Assembly: GCA_964450355.1 (NCBI GenBank)
Contig: CAYVDH010000004.1
Coordinates: 1-54,903, forward strand
Direction: 5' to 3'
DNA: 54,903 nt
Source: CAYVDH01 sp964450355
GTDB lineage: Bacteria; Bacteroidota; Bacteroidia; NS11-12g; UBA955
Shown here: positions 42,701 through 50,718 of the stretch, one piece after another
How positions within the stretch are numbered: position 1 is the first letter of the stretch
Layout of the letters: every line of letters begins with the position of its first letter
The notes under the pieces: model-generated
The model's input: the letters and a program-made list of their open reading frames with translations, nothing else
The model's database searches: none
What the model was told of the DNA's origin: nothing
Made by a program: the position numbers and the translations under genes

Positions 42701-44684
42701 TAACAGTATAAACGACAGGAGAAGAGTATGTGATGTGAGCAGAATCCTGACTCAATCTGGTTTCAGAGTTGCCTAAGTCCCATGAATTAACAAGAGGTAA
42801 TCCATTGTTGATTGTAGAGTTGGCTTCAAAAACGAACTGATTGATATCGAAACACATGCTGGTGTCACTAGCTATTATTTGGGCAACAGGATGTTCATTG
42901 ATTAAACAATTCAAGGTAAAAGTGTCTTTACAGCCATTAGAATGGTCATTGATTTGAGTGATTGAATAAATTCCATCATTGGCAAATGTATGAACAAATG
43001 AATCTACATTGTTTAAATCTGGAGAGCCATCATTGAATTTCCATTTTTTATTAACAATGCTTCCAGTTAATGCTACTGTTTTGCTTTTAACAATAAATTT
43101 ATTTCCCCTTAAACATTGAATGGTGTCATTGAATATTGTAACAATATCAGGAGTTTCTAAGATGTCAACTACTCTGGATGTAGTATCTTCACAACCTATA
43201 TTAGAAACTACTTTTAATGTTGTTCTATAATAATTATAAAATGGTTCAAAGTGATGATTAGCACTAAATGGAGTTAAAGTATCTGAGTTTCCATCTCCCC
43301 ATAACCAAATGTGTTGAGCAATGCTACCACTGCTGATGTTAGAAGTAGAGTTCACGGTGTAGTTATTCCATTTATAACATTGATTATTGCTGCTAAAAGT
43401 AAAAGCTGCTGTGGGTTTATGTCCAATAGATAGTGCAGTATCAGAAATAAAACAAGTATATGCAGGATTTGTAGTTCTAACTCGAATTAAGTATCCAGTT
43501 CCAGGAGTGGCAGCTAAAGGTATTTTGTATTTTATAGTTCTTGGAACAGTATCTGTATATGTAGCTAAATTTGTAGCAGAACCAAAATTTCCAGAAATAT
43601 CAGACATTTCAACAATAAATTGATTCCCATTGTTGAAATACAATCCCAATTTACCAGTATAAACGGTAATTGAGTCACCTAAACAACCAGCTCTTGGTGA
43701 ATATGAAACTGAAATACTTTGTTTATTTTCAGAATTTATAGAGTGAGTAGGTTCAGTAGCAGCGTATTTTCTAACTCTGGCCCAATCTACTGTAAGACTT
43801 CCAGTTGCAGTATTCAAAACACCTAACACCACTTGATTTGTTGCTCCTAGAGAATTAAAATTATTTGTAGCAGTTTGACTTAATCCTGACGGCCATACAC
43901 ATGATTGGTCACTTGTAGCTGGCCAATTCATTTGCCAAATACCATAAGTATTAACAATTGCATTGCTTTGCAAAGAGGCTGCACCTGAAATTGAACTACC
44001 TCCTGCTTGCATTCTAGATAGATGAAGAAGTGAGCCTGTATTATCACGGTACATTCCATATCCTGCAAAACTCCCATTGTTTACTATCGAAATGTGCGGC
44101 AATGTGCCAGAATAAGCTTTAACTTTGGCTTCAAACCTTATTGGACTAGTGAAACTAGAAACAGAGCGAATGCTAGCATCATTTGTTGCAGATACAGTTA
44201 AATTGCTAGTGGCAGTGTTATAAGTAGCTACACCAGAACTTGAATAAGTATTCCATTTTCCTGCATCCAATGAACCTCCTGCAAAATGATCAAAGAGAAT
44301 AAAAGTACTGTCTCCATTTTGTGCAGCTGTGGCACATGGGTTGCCATAATACATAAACAAGGTATTGTTTCCTGTATTTAAAGTTTTTGTTTTTACCCAT
44401 ATTACAGTTGTTGTAGTATTGAAATTACTGTCAATCCAATAGTGTAAATTATTGCAATTACCATCAGAAAATCGGATGTCATCACCGTTGTTTTTCATTT
44501 TACCAGCAGAGATAAGTGCTTGGGTGTTTACAATTAATTTTACTTGAAAATTGTTAAGAGAAGATCCATTGGAATTAGTAACAGTAATACTCCTATTGTA
44601 TTTCCAATTTGGGAAGCACAATGCTGCTTCGGATTGATTTACAAATGAGAATAAAACAAGACAAATCAGTAGTCTTTTTATCAT
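39795..44684 (-). CDS. Giant PKD-repeat surface protein with DUF2341 and CHU_C domains
   Basis: This 1629-residue protein has a signal peptide (MIKRLLICLVLFSFVNQSEA) and a DUF2341 domain at about 25-115 (WKYNRSITVTNSNG, FMYYGNPC). A concanavalin-like region runs to about 320. About twelve PKD-type modules of roughly 85 residues follow from about 420 to 1490 (WYFGDNDSTLNLKNASHIY, WEFGDDSTRNNMDSTTHSY). Each module begins with a cysteine and has another near its end in GC-x-D, probably one disulfide per module. The CHU_C domain (YYMPNSLTPNEDGINE, IVFNRWGEILFK) marks it for T9SS. Likely a surface filament or adhesin. No exact -7 element precedes it. Confidence 0.9.
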   Translation of the reverse strand: MIKRLLICLVLFSFVNQSEAALCFPNWKYNRSITVTNSNGSSLNNFQVKLIVNTQALISAGKMKNNGDDIRFSDGNCNNLHYWIDSNFNTTTTVIWVKTKTLNTGNNTLFMYYGNPCATAAQNGDSTFILFDHFAGGSLDAGKWNTYSSSGVATYNTATSNLTVSATNDASIRSVSSFTSPIRFEAKVKAYSGTLPHISIVNNGSFAGYGMYRDNTGSLLHLSRMQAGGSSISGAASLQSNAIVNTYGIWQMNWPATSDQSCVWPSGLSQTATNNFNSLGATNQVVLGVLNTATGSLTVDWARVRKYAATEPTHSINSENKQSISVSYSPRAGCLGDSITVYTGKLGLYFNNGNQFIVEMSDISGNFGSATNLATYTDTVPRTIKYKIPLAATPGTGYLIRVRTTNPAYTCFISDTALSIGHKPTAAFTFSSNNQCYKWNNYTVNSTSNISSGSIAQHIWLWGDGNSDTLTPFSANHHFEPFYNYYRTTLKVVSNIGCEDTTSRVVDILETPDIVTIFNDTIQCLRGNKFIVKSKTVALTGSIVNKKWKFNDGSPDLNNVDSFVHTFANDGIYSITQINDHSNGCKDTFTLNCLINEHPVAQIIASDTSMCFDINQFVFEANSTINNGLPLVNSWDLGNSETRLSQDSAHITYSSPVVYTVKLFTISDDGDDGCADTATQKIYVNPLPKANLKKYDNELCLNGNLFRFKSNSTVSSGTINNQWEFGDDSTRNNMDSTTHSYLNPGTYNVKLRSVTLYGCKDSATTSVIVRPNPVASWLINSNIQCKKPNLFNVQSTSTIASGTYTKSWNVGDGNTYGNLDSIKHSYVNEGNYGIKLILNSNYNCKDSIMDTLRVLPIPLPSIAVDDQQQCLEGNLFTFTDNSTFPQGTIINNRWLYGDGNQVSGTPNPTYSYPIEGNYNAGLVIYADNGCTDTAFALNEVFPHPTADFNIITNGNCINDHRFVFQSNTFISDGTFTNKWLFGDGTSSLVFDNVSKKYTKDSTFIVTNVAFSDQGCPDSISKSVTVYPKPKAGYNIDNDKQCLLDNIFNFSSTTTLKSGTYTLGWNFGNLNTDGNVANTSQTYANSGLFNVRLIAISNQNCKDTTIKQVRTYPMPIADFNTNYNSACINNNNFTFDATTTVSNGSSMSHNWYFGDNDSTLNLKNASHIYLNHGTYTVRLISRTITGSCRDTIEKNVTVHPKPVPSFVVDNDKQCFLNHLFNFNSSGSSIPTGSISNTDWYFGDNTTSTNANPSKTYLKVDSFRVKLVATSNFGCIDSFRQRVYIYPMPLADFTVNPKSSCLLRNGFNVTNKTTINKGFINKYQWYYGNNDSSLLQNPPKYSYTTSGDYIITLRATSDFGCWDTATATISVSPNPVIDFSVAPVCFGDSSEFINNTTIASGNIASWKWLFGNGKNSVLRDPKHKYKAIGSYDITLIAVTDKNCRDTLVKLAEAQVNPLPQAKFTYQKIRSWENEVDVKYIDSSRGGPISWQWSFGSMGTSSEQNPTLYYTDTLLQPTRLVVSNIHGCNDTINELLFIAPDVVYYMPNSLTPNEDGINETIKPVGLAYALKYRFIVFNRWGEILFKTDNPKIGWDGKFEGQVVEQGLYFYRLEFVGADDIRHEEKGNITILY
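39800..39825 (+). terminator. Weak terminator candidate after the glycosyltransferase operon
   Basis: AAAGGA (39800-39805) and TCCTTT (39816-39821) form a 6-bp stem with a 10-base loop, followed by TTC and more T. It lies inside the 3' end of the convergent PKD-protein gene. The stem is short and AT-rich, so efficiency is doubtful. Confidence 0.35.
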
Positions 44685-44747
44685 ATATATTAGGTTCAGT
44701 TAGGTTAAAAATAGTTAATCTACGAATTTAGGGAAGTTTTTTTAAAT

Positions 44748-44768
44748 TACAAAATGGTAGTTTACCAT
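44748..44768 (-). terminator. Small hairpin at the end of mpl
   Basis: ATGGTA (44754-44759) and TACCAT (44763-44768) form a perfect 6-bp stem with a 3-base loop overlapping the mpl stop codon. On the minus strand it is followed by UUUUGU. It could be a weak intrinsic terminator. Confidence 0.45.
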
Positions 44769-46096
44769 AGTTTTAAATTGTCAAAATTCCCTGAACTCAT
44801 GTACGCGTAGACACATTTTTCACTCATAACGTTGCCTCGTATATTTTCAATTTCTTCAATTAATTTTTTTGAATCAGAAATGACGGTTAATTCTTGATTA
44901 AAACCTGCTCTAATTTGCTCATTAGTAAAAGCTTGCATTTTTTTCATTTCAAATACATGTGGATTAAAATACACTACAGCAACATCGCAATCTTTCAAGC
45001 AGTTTTTATATTCTTTTAAAAATTCTGAATTCAAGCTGCTAAAGGTGTGTAATTCAAAAACACATATTAATTTTTCATTTATAAATTGCTCTCTAAGTGC
45101 TTTTACAGTTGCTTTTAATTTACTAGGCGAATGGGCAAAGTCTCTATATATCAACTCATTTGCTGATTCATGTACTTTTTCAAGCCTTCGAGCAGTGCCA
45201 TTAAAACTGGACATGCTTTTGTAAAAATCGTCACCATTTAAGCCTATTTTTTCACATACCAATTGGGCTCCAGCCATGTTTTGCAAATTGTGTTCTCCAA
45301 AAATGGAAAGTTCATAATTTTTGCCATTGTAGTCTATGATGGTTTTAAAATTGTCTCTTTTATAGCTAGGAGTGTTGTATTCTGTTGTTTTACAACTGCT
45401 ATTTTCTACTAATTTAGTTAAATGTTGATCTTGATTAAAATAAATTAATTGATTTTCGTTGCCAATTGTGTTTATAAATAATTGAAATTGTTGCAAATAT
45501 AGTTCAAATGTTGGAAATACATTGATGTGATCCCAAGCAATTCCAGTAATCATAGCAACATGTGGTTTGTATTTTAAGAATTTTGGAACCAAATCAATTG
45601 GAGAAGTTAAATATTCATCACCTTCTATGACCATAAAAGGGGCATCGCTAAATTTTACCATGGTGTCAAAACCTTCGAGTTGTGAACCCACCAAATAATC
45701 AAATTCATACTTGTTTTGTTTTAGTGCATGCATAACCATAGCTGTAGTGGTTGTTTTTCCATGGCTTCCTGCTATTACTATCCTTGTTTTATTGATGGCA
45801 TGTTGGTATATATAATCTGGAAAGCTATAAACCTTTAGGCCAATTTCTTTCGCTTTTAATAATTCAGGATTATCTGCTTTAGCATGCATTCCTAATATGA
45901 TAAAATCTAGATCCGAATTGATTTTTTCAGAAAACCAACCAAACTTTTCGGGAAGTAAGCCTTTATTCTTTAAACGGGATAGGGCAGGTTCAAAAATTTC
46001 ATCGTCACTACCACTCACTTCAAATCCATTGTTGTGTAATGCCAAAGCGATGTTATGCATCACTGCTCCGCCACAGGCTATAATGTGTACTTTCAT
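44762..46096 (-). CDS. mpl: UDP-N-acetylmuramate:L-Ala-gamma-D-Glu-meso-DAP ligase
   Basis: This 444-residue Mur ligase family enzyme re-attaches recycled murein tripeptide to UDP-N-acetylmuramate in the cytoplasm. The N-terminal domain reads MKVHIIACGGAVMHNIALAL. The ATP-binding P-loop is GSHGKTTTT at 110-118. EGDEYLTSP and AWDHINVFPTFELY are typical of Mpl rather than MurC, and DFAHSPSKLKATVKALRE is the third-domain signature. Length matches known Mpl. It fits the meso-DAP pathway represented at the other end of the window by dapF. Monocistronic by position; a one-mismatch -7 element lies just upstream at 46105-46112. Confidence 0.95.
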   Translation of the reverse strand: MKVHIIACGGAVMHNIALALHNNGFEVSGSDDEIFEPALSRLKNKGLLPEKFGWFSEKINSDLDFIILGMHAKADNPELLKAKEIGLKVYSFPDYIYQHAINKTRIVIAGSHGKTTTTAMVMHALKQNKYEFDYLVGSQLEGFDTMVKFSDAPFMVIEGDEYLTSPIDLVPKFLKYKPHVAMITGIAWDHINVFPTFELYLQQFQLFINTIGNENQLIYFNQDQHLTKLVENSSCKTTEYNTPSYKRDNFKTIIDYNGKNYELSIFGEHNLQNMAGAQLVCEKIGLNGDDFYKSMSSFNGTARRLEKVHESANELIYRDFAHSPSKLKATVKALREQFINEKLICVFELHTFSSLNSEFLKEYKNCLKDCDVAVVYFNPHVFEMKKMQAFTNEQIRAGFNQELTVISDSKKLIEEIENIRGNVMSEKCVYAYMSSGNFDNLKLW

Positions 46097-46172
46097 TCAA
46101 ATAGCAAATTGAATGTTTTTTTTCAAACAAATAAAATTAAAGCTAGGAAATTTATAAAGTACTGTATAAAGT

Positions 46173-47207
46173 TTAGTTCATTTTTTGTTTTTTGGGTAAA
46201 TATTTCATTAATGTGTCTTTCACATTCATGGCTATTTTCATTCTTCCGATTTCATCGTAATGTTCTGTTGTCCAATTTTTTTCGCCAAATGAATTTGCAT
46301 TTACTGTTTCTAAATTGTCGATGATTATTACTCCTTTTTTGCGGTATCTATCTACTAGTAAATCTCTGTTATTTTTCATTAAATATACCAATTCCTTGCC
46401 TACTAAACTATCAGCATAATGGATGTTTTCACTCATTAAATTAAAGAAAAGTTGAATTTTTTTTCTTTTACAAACTTCTACGATGTCATCAAAATCTTTT
46501 ATTCTAGGATTTGTTTTGACATCAATTTGAAAGGCATAAGCTTTGATGTAATGATCAGCCAATTCTCGCTTAGGAAAATCTTCTCCTCCGCCCGGTAAAG
46601 GGAATTTTTCTTGTTCGCACCAAGTTTTGATGGTGTTAAATTTCAATGGGAAATCTACTTTTAAAGTGTCAAACTCAAAGGCATTTAACATCTTCATTTC
46701 TTGTTCTTTTTCACTTGGTTGTTGATAAAATTGAAAAGCAGCTTTTAATCTGTTGAATAAATGATTTTCTCCATCATAGAAACAATTAATTCTATTTAAA
46801 TTGCTTTCTAAATTTGAATAAATCCAAGGTTTGTCAAAAGAGCGCAAGTTGAGTGTGATAACTAAATGTTTTACCCTCGATTCTTGATTTATTTGTTCTA
46901 TTACTGGTAAAAAATTTCCAGCATGAGAACCAGATGCAGCTATTCCACTCAAACGGTATCCATCTATACTGTCGTTTATCATGTCACTTATAGTTCGCCT
47001 GTCTTTATCGCTATCTGCAATCCAAAAATTAGATGACTCGCCAAAATATAATACATCGTTGTGCCATTGGTATTCTGTTAAGTTATATAACATAGGACCT
47101 TGGTCTTTTAATTCAGGTATCAAGTATATTTTTATATAGACAAAATAACTTATTACGAAAGTTGCAATGATGCTTGTAAATTTAAAAATCAATTTATTTG
47201 TCTTCAT
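46173..47207 (-). CDS. DltD/SGNH-like membrane-anchored partner of the MBOAT protein
   Basis: This 344-residue protein has one N-terminal membrane helix (FKFTSIIATFVISYFVYIKI) and an extracytoplasmic domain with a reduced SGNH-hydrolase pattern: VLYFGESSNFW near the expected nucleophile block, VITLNLRSF, and TTEHYDEIGRMKIA near the expected Asp/His block. Such proteins are encoded next to MBOAT acyltransferases and accept or relay the acyl group, as in alginate (AlgI/AlgJ/AlgX) and D-alanylation (DltB/DltD) systems. It overlaps the MBOAT gene by 1 base (TAATG). The acceptor is unknown. Confidence 0.8.
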   Translation of the reverse strand: MKTNKLIFKFTSIIATFVISYFVYIKIYLIPELKDQGPMLYNLTEYQWHNDVLYFGESSNFWIADSDKDRRTISDMINDSIDGYRLSGIAASGSHAGNFLPVIEQINQESRVKHLVITLNLRSFDKPWIYSNLESNLNRINCFYDGENHLFNRLKAAFQFYQQPSEKEQEMKMLNAFEFDTLKVDFPLKFNTIKTWCEQEKFPLPGGGEDFPKRELADHYIKAYAFQIDVKTNPRIKDFDDIVEVCKRKKIQLFFNLMSENIHYADSLVGKELVYLMKNNRDLLVDRYRKKGVIIIDNLETVNANSFGEKNWTTEHYDEIGRMKIAMNVKDTLMKYLPKKQKMN

Positions 47208-48601
47208 TAAAATCTAAAATAAATAAAAGGTTGATAATTGGTGCCACACAATACTAATATTGTAAATAACAAAAAACAATACAATACCCATCTTTGAATA
47301 TCACTAAATCGGTTGCAAAATTCGTCAAAACGTTGATTTTTTCTCCAAATTTCAAACGCTCCAAATACAAATAACAATAAAAAAACATGTGGTGGAGTGT
47401 CTAAATGTTTAACATTGTCTATTTCATAAAACATGGATTTTATAACTTGCAAAGCCTTATCAGTATTCTCAGCTCTGAAAAATATCCAAGCCAAACAAAC
47501 CAATAAATAGGTCATGGTGCTTTTAAAAATACTTGTTTTTAATTTGATTGGAGAAAACCTCTCGATTAAATACATAGTTCCATGAATTGCACCCCATATA
47601 AGGTAAGTATAGTTGGCTCCATGCCATAATCCGCTGAGTAAAAATACTACAAATACATTGAATACCCACCTTGATTTCTTGACTTTATTACCTCCTAAGG
47701 GAATGTATAAATAATCTCTGAACCAAGTGGTCAAAGAGATATGCCATCTTTTCCAGAAATCTGTGATGTTGTGAGCTAAGTAAGGACGGTTGAAATTATC
47801 CATTAAGTCAACCCCAAATAACTTGGCAGAACCTTGTGCAATTAGAGAATAGCCAAAAAAATCAGCGTATATCTGAAAAGAGAAAGATAATACACCTATA
47901 AGCACCCAATACCAATGCCATTTTTGAGGATTGTCAAACACAGACATAACAGTGTAAGATAAATTGTCTGCTATTACCATTTTTACAAAAAAACCAAATA
48001 ACAACAAGCGAAATCCTGATTGAAGATTGGAATAAATGATTTCTTTTTTTTCTTTGAGTTGAGCACTTAAATGGCTGTATCTCTCAATTGGGCCAGCAAC
48101 TAATTGAGGAAAATAGGAGACAAATAACGCAAAATGACCCAAGTTTTTTTCTGCTTTATTTCTTCCATTGTACACATCGATGGTGTAACTCATTGTTTGA
48201 AATGTATAAAACGAAATTCCAACAGGCAATGCCTGAGCAAGAAATTCTAATAATTTTCTTATTTCAATGTGTTTGCTCGCTATATCATTTACAACATCTA
48301 ATCCGCCTAAAAAATAATAAGTGTATTTAAAAAATATTAACAAGCCCAAATTGGAACAAATACTCAATAAAAGCCATCTTTTTTTTATGGATTTTACTTC
48401 TGTTTTTTCTATTTGTATCGCTGCGAAATAATCAATTAAAGTAGAGATTAATAATAGACTTGTGAATTCCCATTTCCACCATCCATAAAACACCAAGCTG
48501 CACACCAACATAAGTAACCATCGCCATTTATGAGGGATTGCAAAATACAGCCCAAATACGATGGGCAAAAAGATTAAAAATATCCAAGAATTAAATAACA
48601 A
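47207..48601 (-). CDS. MBOAT-family membrane O-acyltransferase
   Basis: This 464-residue protein has about eleven membrane segments. It carries the MBOAT hallmark histidines H287 (DFWKRWHISLTTWFRDYLYI) and H327 (LLSGLWHGANYTYLIWG), and LVAGPIERYSHL typical of the AlgI/DltB group. It should move an acyl group, probably acetyl, across the inner membrane to an extracytoplasmic glycan or peptide acceptor, together with the DltD-like protein downstream. The start is TTG (MLFNSWIFLIFLPI), which fits the usual MLFNS beginning of this family. A -7 element with a -33 TTG precedes it, so it need not be transcribed from the B12 operon. Confidence 0.94.
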   Translation of the reverse strand: MLFNSWIFLIFLPIVFGLYFAIPHKWRWLLMLVCSLVFYGWWKWEFTSLLLISTLIDYFAAIQIEKTEVKSIKKRWLLLSICSNLGLLIFFKYTYYFLGGLDVVNDIASKHIEIRKLLEFLAQALPVGISFYTFQTMSYTIDVYNGRNKAEKNLGHFALFVSYFPQLVAGPIERYSHLSAQLKEKKEIIYSNLQSGFRLLLFGFFVKMVIADNLSYTVMSVFDNPQKWHWYWVLIGVLSFSFQIYADFFGYSLIAQGSAKLFGVDLMDNFNRPYLAHNITDFWKRWHISLTTWFRDYLYIPLGGNKVKKSRWVFNVFVVFLLSGLWHGANYTYLIWGAIHGTMYLIERFSPIKLKTSIFKSTMTYLLVCLAWIFFRAENTDKALQVIKSMFYEIDNVKHLDTPPHVFLLLFVFGAFEIWRKNQRFDEFCNRFSDIQRWVLYCFLLFTILVLCGTNYQPFIYFRF

Positions 48602-48624
48602 TTTTAAACGGGTTGTTTATTCCA

Positions 48625-48632
48625 CAAAACTA
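48625..48632 (-). promoter_or_regulatory. -7 promoter element TAGTTTTG of the MBOAT-DltD-like pair
   Basis: This exact TAnnTTTG match on the minus strand has a -33 TTG 21 bases upstream (plus-strand CAA at 48654-48656). It lies 23 bases before the TTG start at 48601 and overlaps the stop codon of the BtuF-like gene. Confidence 0.55.
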
Positions 48633-49685
48633 ATCAACCTTTTTAAAATATTGCAACAAACTGAAGTTTTCTTCATTTAGTTCGTTAATTATCATCAAAT
48701 CTTTTAACATAACATCGGGTCTGTATGGTCCTGTTTCCCAGTAATCATTAGCTCCATTACTTCTAGTTTTTTTATTGTTGTTAAACAAATTTCCTTTTTT
48801 AAAGGCTTTGAAGTGTTTAAATCGATTATCCAAGGCAATCAATTCCGATTTTTTGCTTATTAATCCCGGGTTAATCCAGATTTCTGAATTTCTACAATCA
48901 GTGTACACTTCTTCAAAACTCAGTTGGAAAGTAAAGTTGTCCCTTTTGTTTGAATACATATAGGTTCCACCAGCGTCTTGTATTAAATTAGCCATGTATG
49001 AATTTCCTCCAGGAATGTTCCAAGTATTTCCATACAGCAATTCACAAAAAAATGTATTTTTAATATTGCTTGATGAGTCTTTTAATTGATTGTATTGTTT
49101 TTCTACTTGATTAAAAAAGTCAACCGATTGGTCAAATTGCCCACAGATAATTCCAAAAAATTTAATCCATTCAGCCCTGGCTAAAGGATGATTTTCTTTG
49201 TAACTTATACAAGGAATTATTTTTACTCCTTTAAGTCTTGAATAATTTTGAATGGATTTTGAGGAGTTGCAAATAATCATTTCAGGGTTCAGCTCTATTA
49301 TTTTTTCCAAATTCAATTGACCTTCTTCACCAACAGAACTTATGTTGTTTTTTTTGCTGTTTTCAATGAAAGTACTATCGTAATAATAATTAAAATTATC
49401 TACTCCAATTATTCTTTTTTCTTCATTTAATAATTTTAAACCACCATAAAATACGCTTGATAAAACGATGATTTTATCCATGCTTCTATTTTTATTGATA
49501 TCAAACAAAAATTGAGTGTCATTATTTTCGATTGAATATAAAAAATAATTGCTATCGTTTTGAGAAATTAATAAGTTTTTGCAATACTTCAGTGCGATTA
49601 CAATTCCTGTAACTTTATTCTTTTTTTGAATAGTATTACATGAAAAAATGAAAATCAAATAAAAGAAAACAAATCCTTTATTCAT
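48630..49685 (-). CDS. BtuF-like cobalamin-binding lipoprotein
   Basis: I choose ATG 49685, giving 351 residues that start MNKGFVFFYLIFIFSC with a lipobox cysteine at residue 16; an ATG at 49697 adds four residues. The mature part has the class III periplasmic binding protein layout: an N-terminal lobe with KIIVLSSVFYGGLKLLNE and LEKIIELNPEMIICNSS, a long connecting helix, and a C-terminal lobe with NTWNIPGGNSYMANLI. B12 specificity is inferred from the riboswitch and the BtuB- and BtuG-like neighbours. It overlaps the BtuG-like gene by 8 bases. Its lipid anchor differs from soluble E. coli BtuF. BtuCD genes are not in this window. Confidence 0.82.
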   Translation of the reverse strand: MNKGFVFFYLIFIFSCNTIQKKNKVTGIVIALKYCKNLLISQNDSNYFLYSIENNDTQFLFDINKNRSMDKIIVLSSVFYGGLKLLNEEKRIIGVDNFNYYYDSTFIENSKKNNISSVGEEGQLNLEKIIELNPEMIICNSSKSIQNYSRLKGVKIIPCISYKENHPLARAEWIKFFGIICGQFDQSVDFFNQVEKQYNQLKDSSSNIKNTFFCELLYGNTWNIPGGNSYMANLIQDAGGTYMYSNKRDNFTFQLSFEEVYTDCRNSEIWINPGLISKKSELIALDNRFKHFKAFKKGNLFNNNKKTRSNGANDYWETGPYRPDVMLKDLMIINELNEENFSLLQYFKKVD

Positions 49686-50718
49686 TAAAAAACACATTGT
49701 TAGGGACTATGCCAGAAGTAAATTCTTTAACAAATTGTTTAGTAGCATTGTAAATATATACTTTTCCAGCACTGTTGTAATCTTTGGCATCGGTAATGTA
49801 TATCCAACCATTTTTTTGGTCAACATTTAATCCATAAATTGATGTCCCAGAGGCTAATGTTAAAAACAATTGGTTATTTGTACCATCGGTGTTAATTGAG
49901 TACAATTTGTTGTCGCCTAATGTGTAATATATTGTGCTGCCATAAGTTGCCATAGAACCGCCATATGAGCCGCTTGACAAGTTTATGGTGTTGTATGTTT
50001 TGTTGGAGTCTGCACTAAAAAAAACAAGTTTGCCATTTTCTAACACATTACCAGTAGTATAATCTACTAATCCAGTACTCAATGCGACACCTTTGTTGTT
50101 GTTTATGTCTATGATTTTATTTAAACCATTTCCAACCATAATTGAATCTATTAATTTATCTGTACTAGTATTGATGACTGATATTATTTTTGAATTTGTG
50201 CCAACAAATGCTTTTGAATTGATAAGAGCCATGTTTTCGCTCCAGTGGTCAATATTGATTTTACCAGAAACGGAATTGTTTTGTAAATTTAAAATTGATA
50301 CTTCATTTGAATACAAATGACTGATGTAGGCTTTGTTTGGATTAATTGGTAAAATGTATCTAGGCGAAGAAACAGAAATTGTAGATTCGTAGTTGAAATT
50401 ATCAGCGTTTACAATTTCAATTTTATTTGAATTGTTTACTGCAATATAAAATTTATTGTTCAATTTATTGATGGATTGAACTATGTCACCTAATGGTCTG
50501 TTATTGGCTTTTTCAAAAGCATTAAAATAGGTGTTGTTACCATTTTTAAATAAGCCAATGCTGCCGTTAGAAGCGCCATATTTACCTTCATTGACAACCA
50601 AAATGCCCTTGTAATTTTCAGTTTCAACTTTTATTTCTTCTGGTTTTTTGCAACCATTTGTTAAAGTTAATATTGCGGTAAATAAGAATAAAGCTAGTTT
50701 AAGATTTAATTTTGTCAT
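49678..50718 (-). CDS. BtuG-like surface lipoprotein, beta-propeller
   Basis: This 346-residue lipoprotein (signal ending LTNGC, cysteine near residue 23) is followed by a YncE/DUF5074-type seven-bladed propeller. Blades contain motifs such as YILPINPNKAYISHLYSNEV, SVLNLQNNSV-type turns, GKINIDHWSENMALINS and GWIYITDAKDYNSAGKVYIY. Bacteroides BtuG proteins have this fold and capture B12 at the cell surface before handing it to BtuB. Its position between BtuB- and BtuF-like genes behind a cobalamin riboswitch supports the same role. It overlaps the BtuB-like gene by 20 bases. Confidence 0.82.
   Translation of the reverse strand: MTKLNLKLALFLFTAILTLTNGCKKPEEIKVETENYKGILVVNEGKYGASNGSIGLFKNGNNTYFNAFEKANNRPLGDIVQSINKLNNKFYIAVNNSNKIEIVNADNFNYESTISVSSPRYILPINPNKAYISHLYSNEVSILNLQNNSVSGKINIDHWSENMALINSKAFVGTNSKIISVINTSTDKLIDSIMVGNGLNKIIDINNNKGVALSTGLVDYTTGNVLENGKLVFFSADSNKTYNTINLSSGSYGGSMATYGSTIYYTLGDNKLYSINTDGTNNQLFLTLASGTSIYGLNVDQKNGWIYITDAKDYNSAGKVYIYNATKQFVKEFTSGIVPNNVFFNE

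Noticed and set aside
39795..44684. Repeated DNA in the PKD gene as a CRISPR or satellite array
   Set aside because: The periodicity is about 255 bases, diverged, in frame and explained by protein modules; there are no short identical repeats with spacers.
49686..49697. ATG 49697 as start of the BtuF-like lipoprotein
   Set aside because: It adds MCFL before the natural MNK signal peptide and enlarges the overlap with the upstream gene; ATG 49685 fits better.
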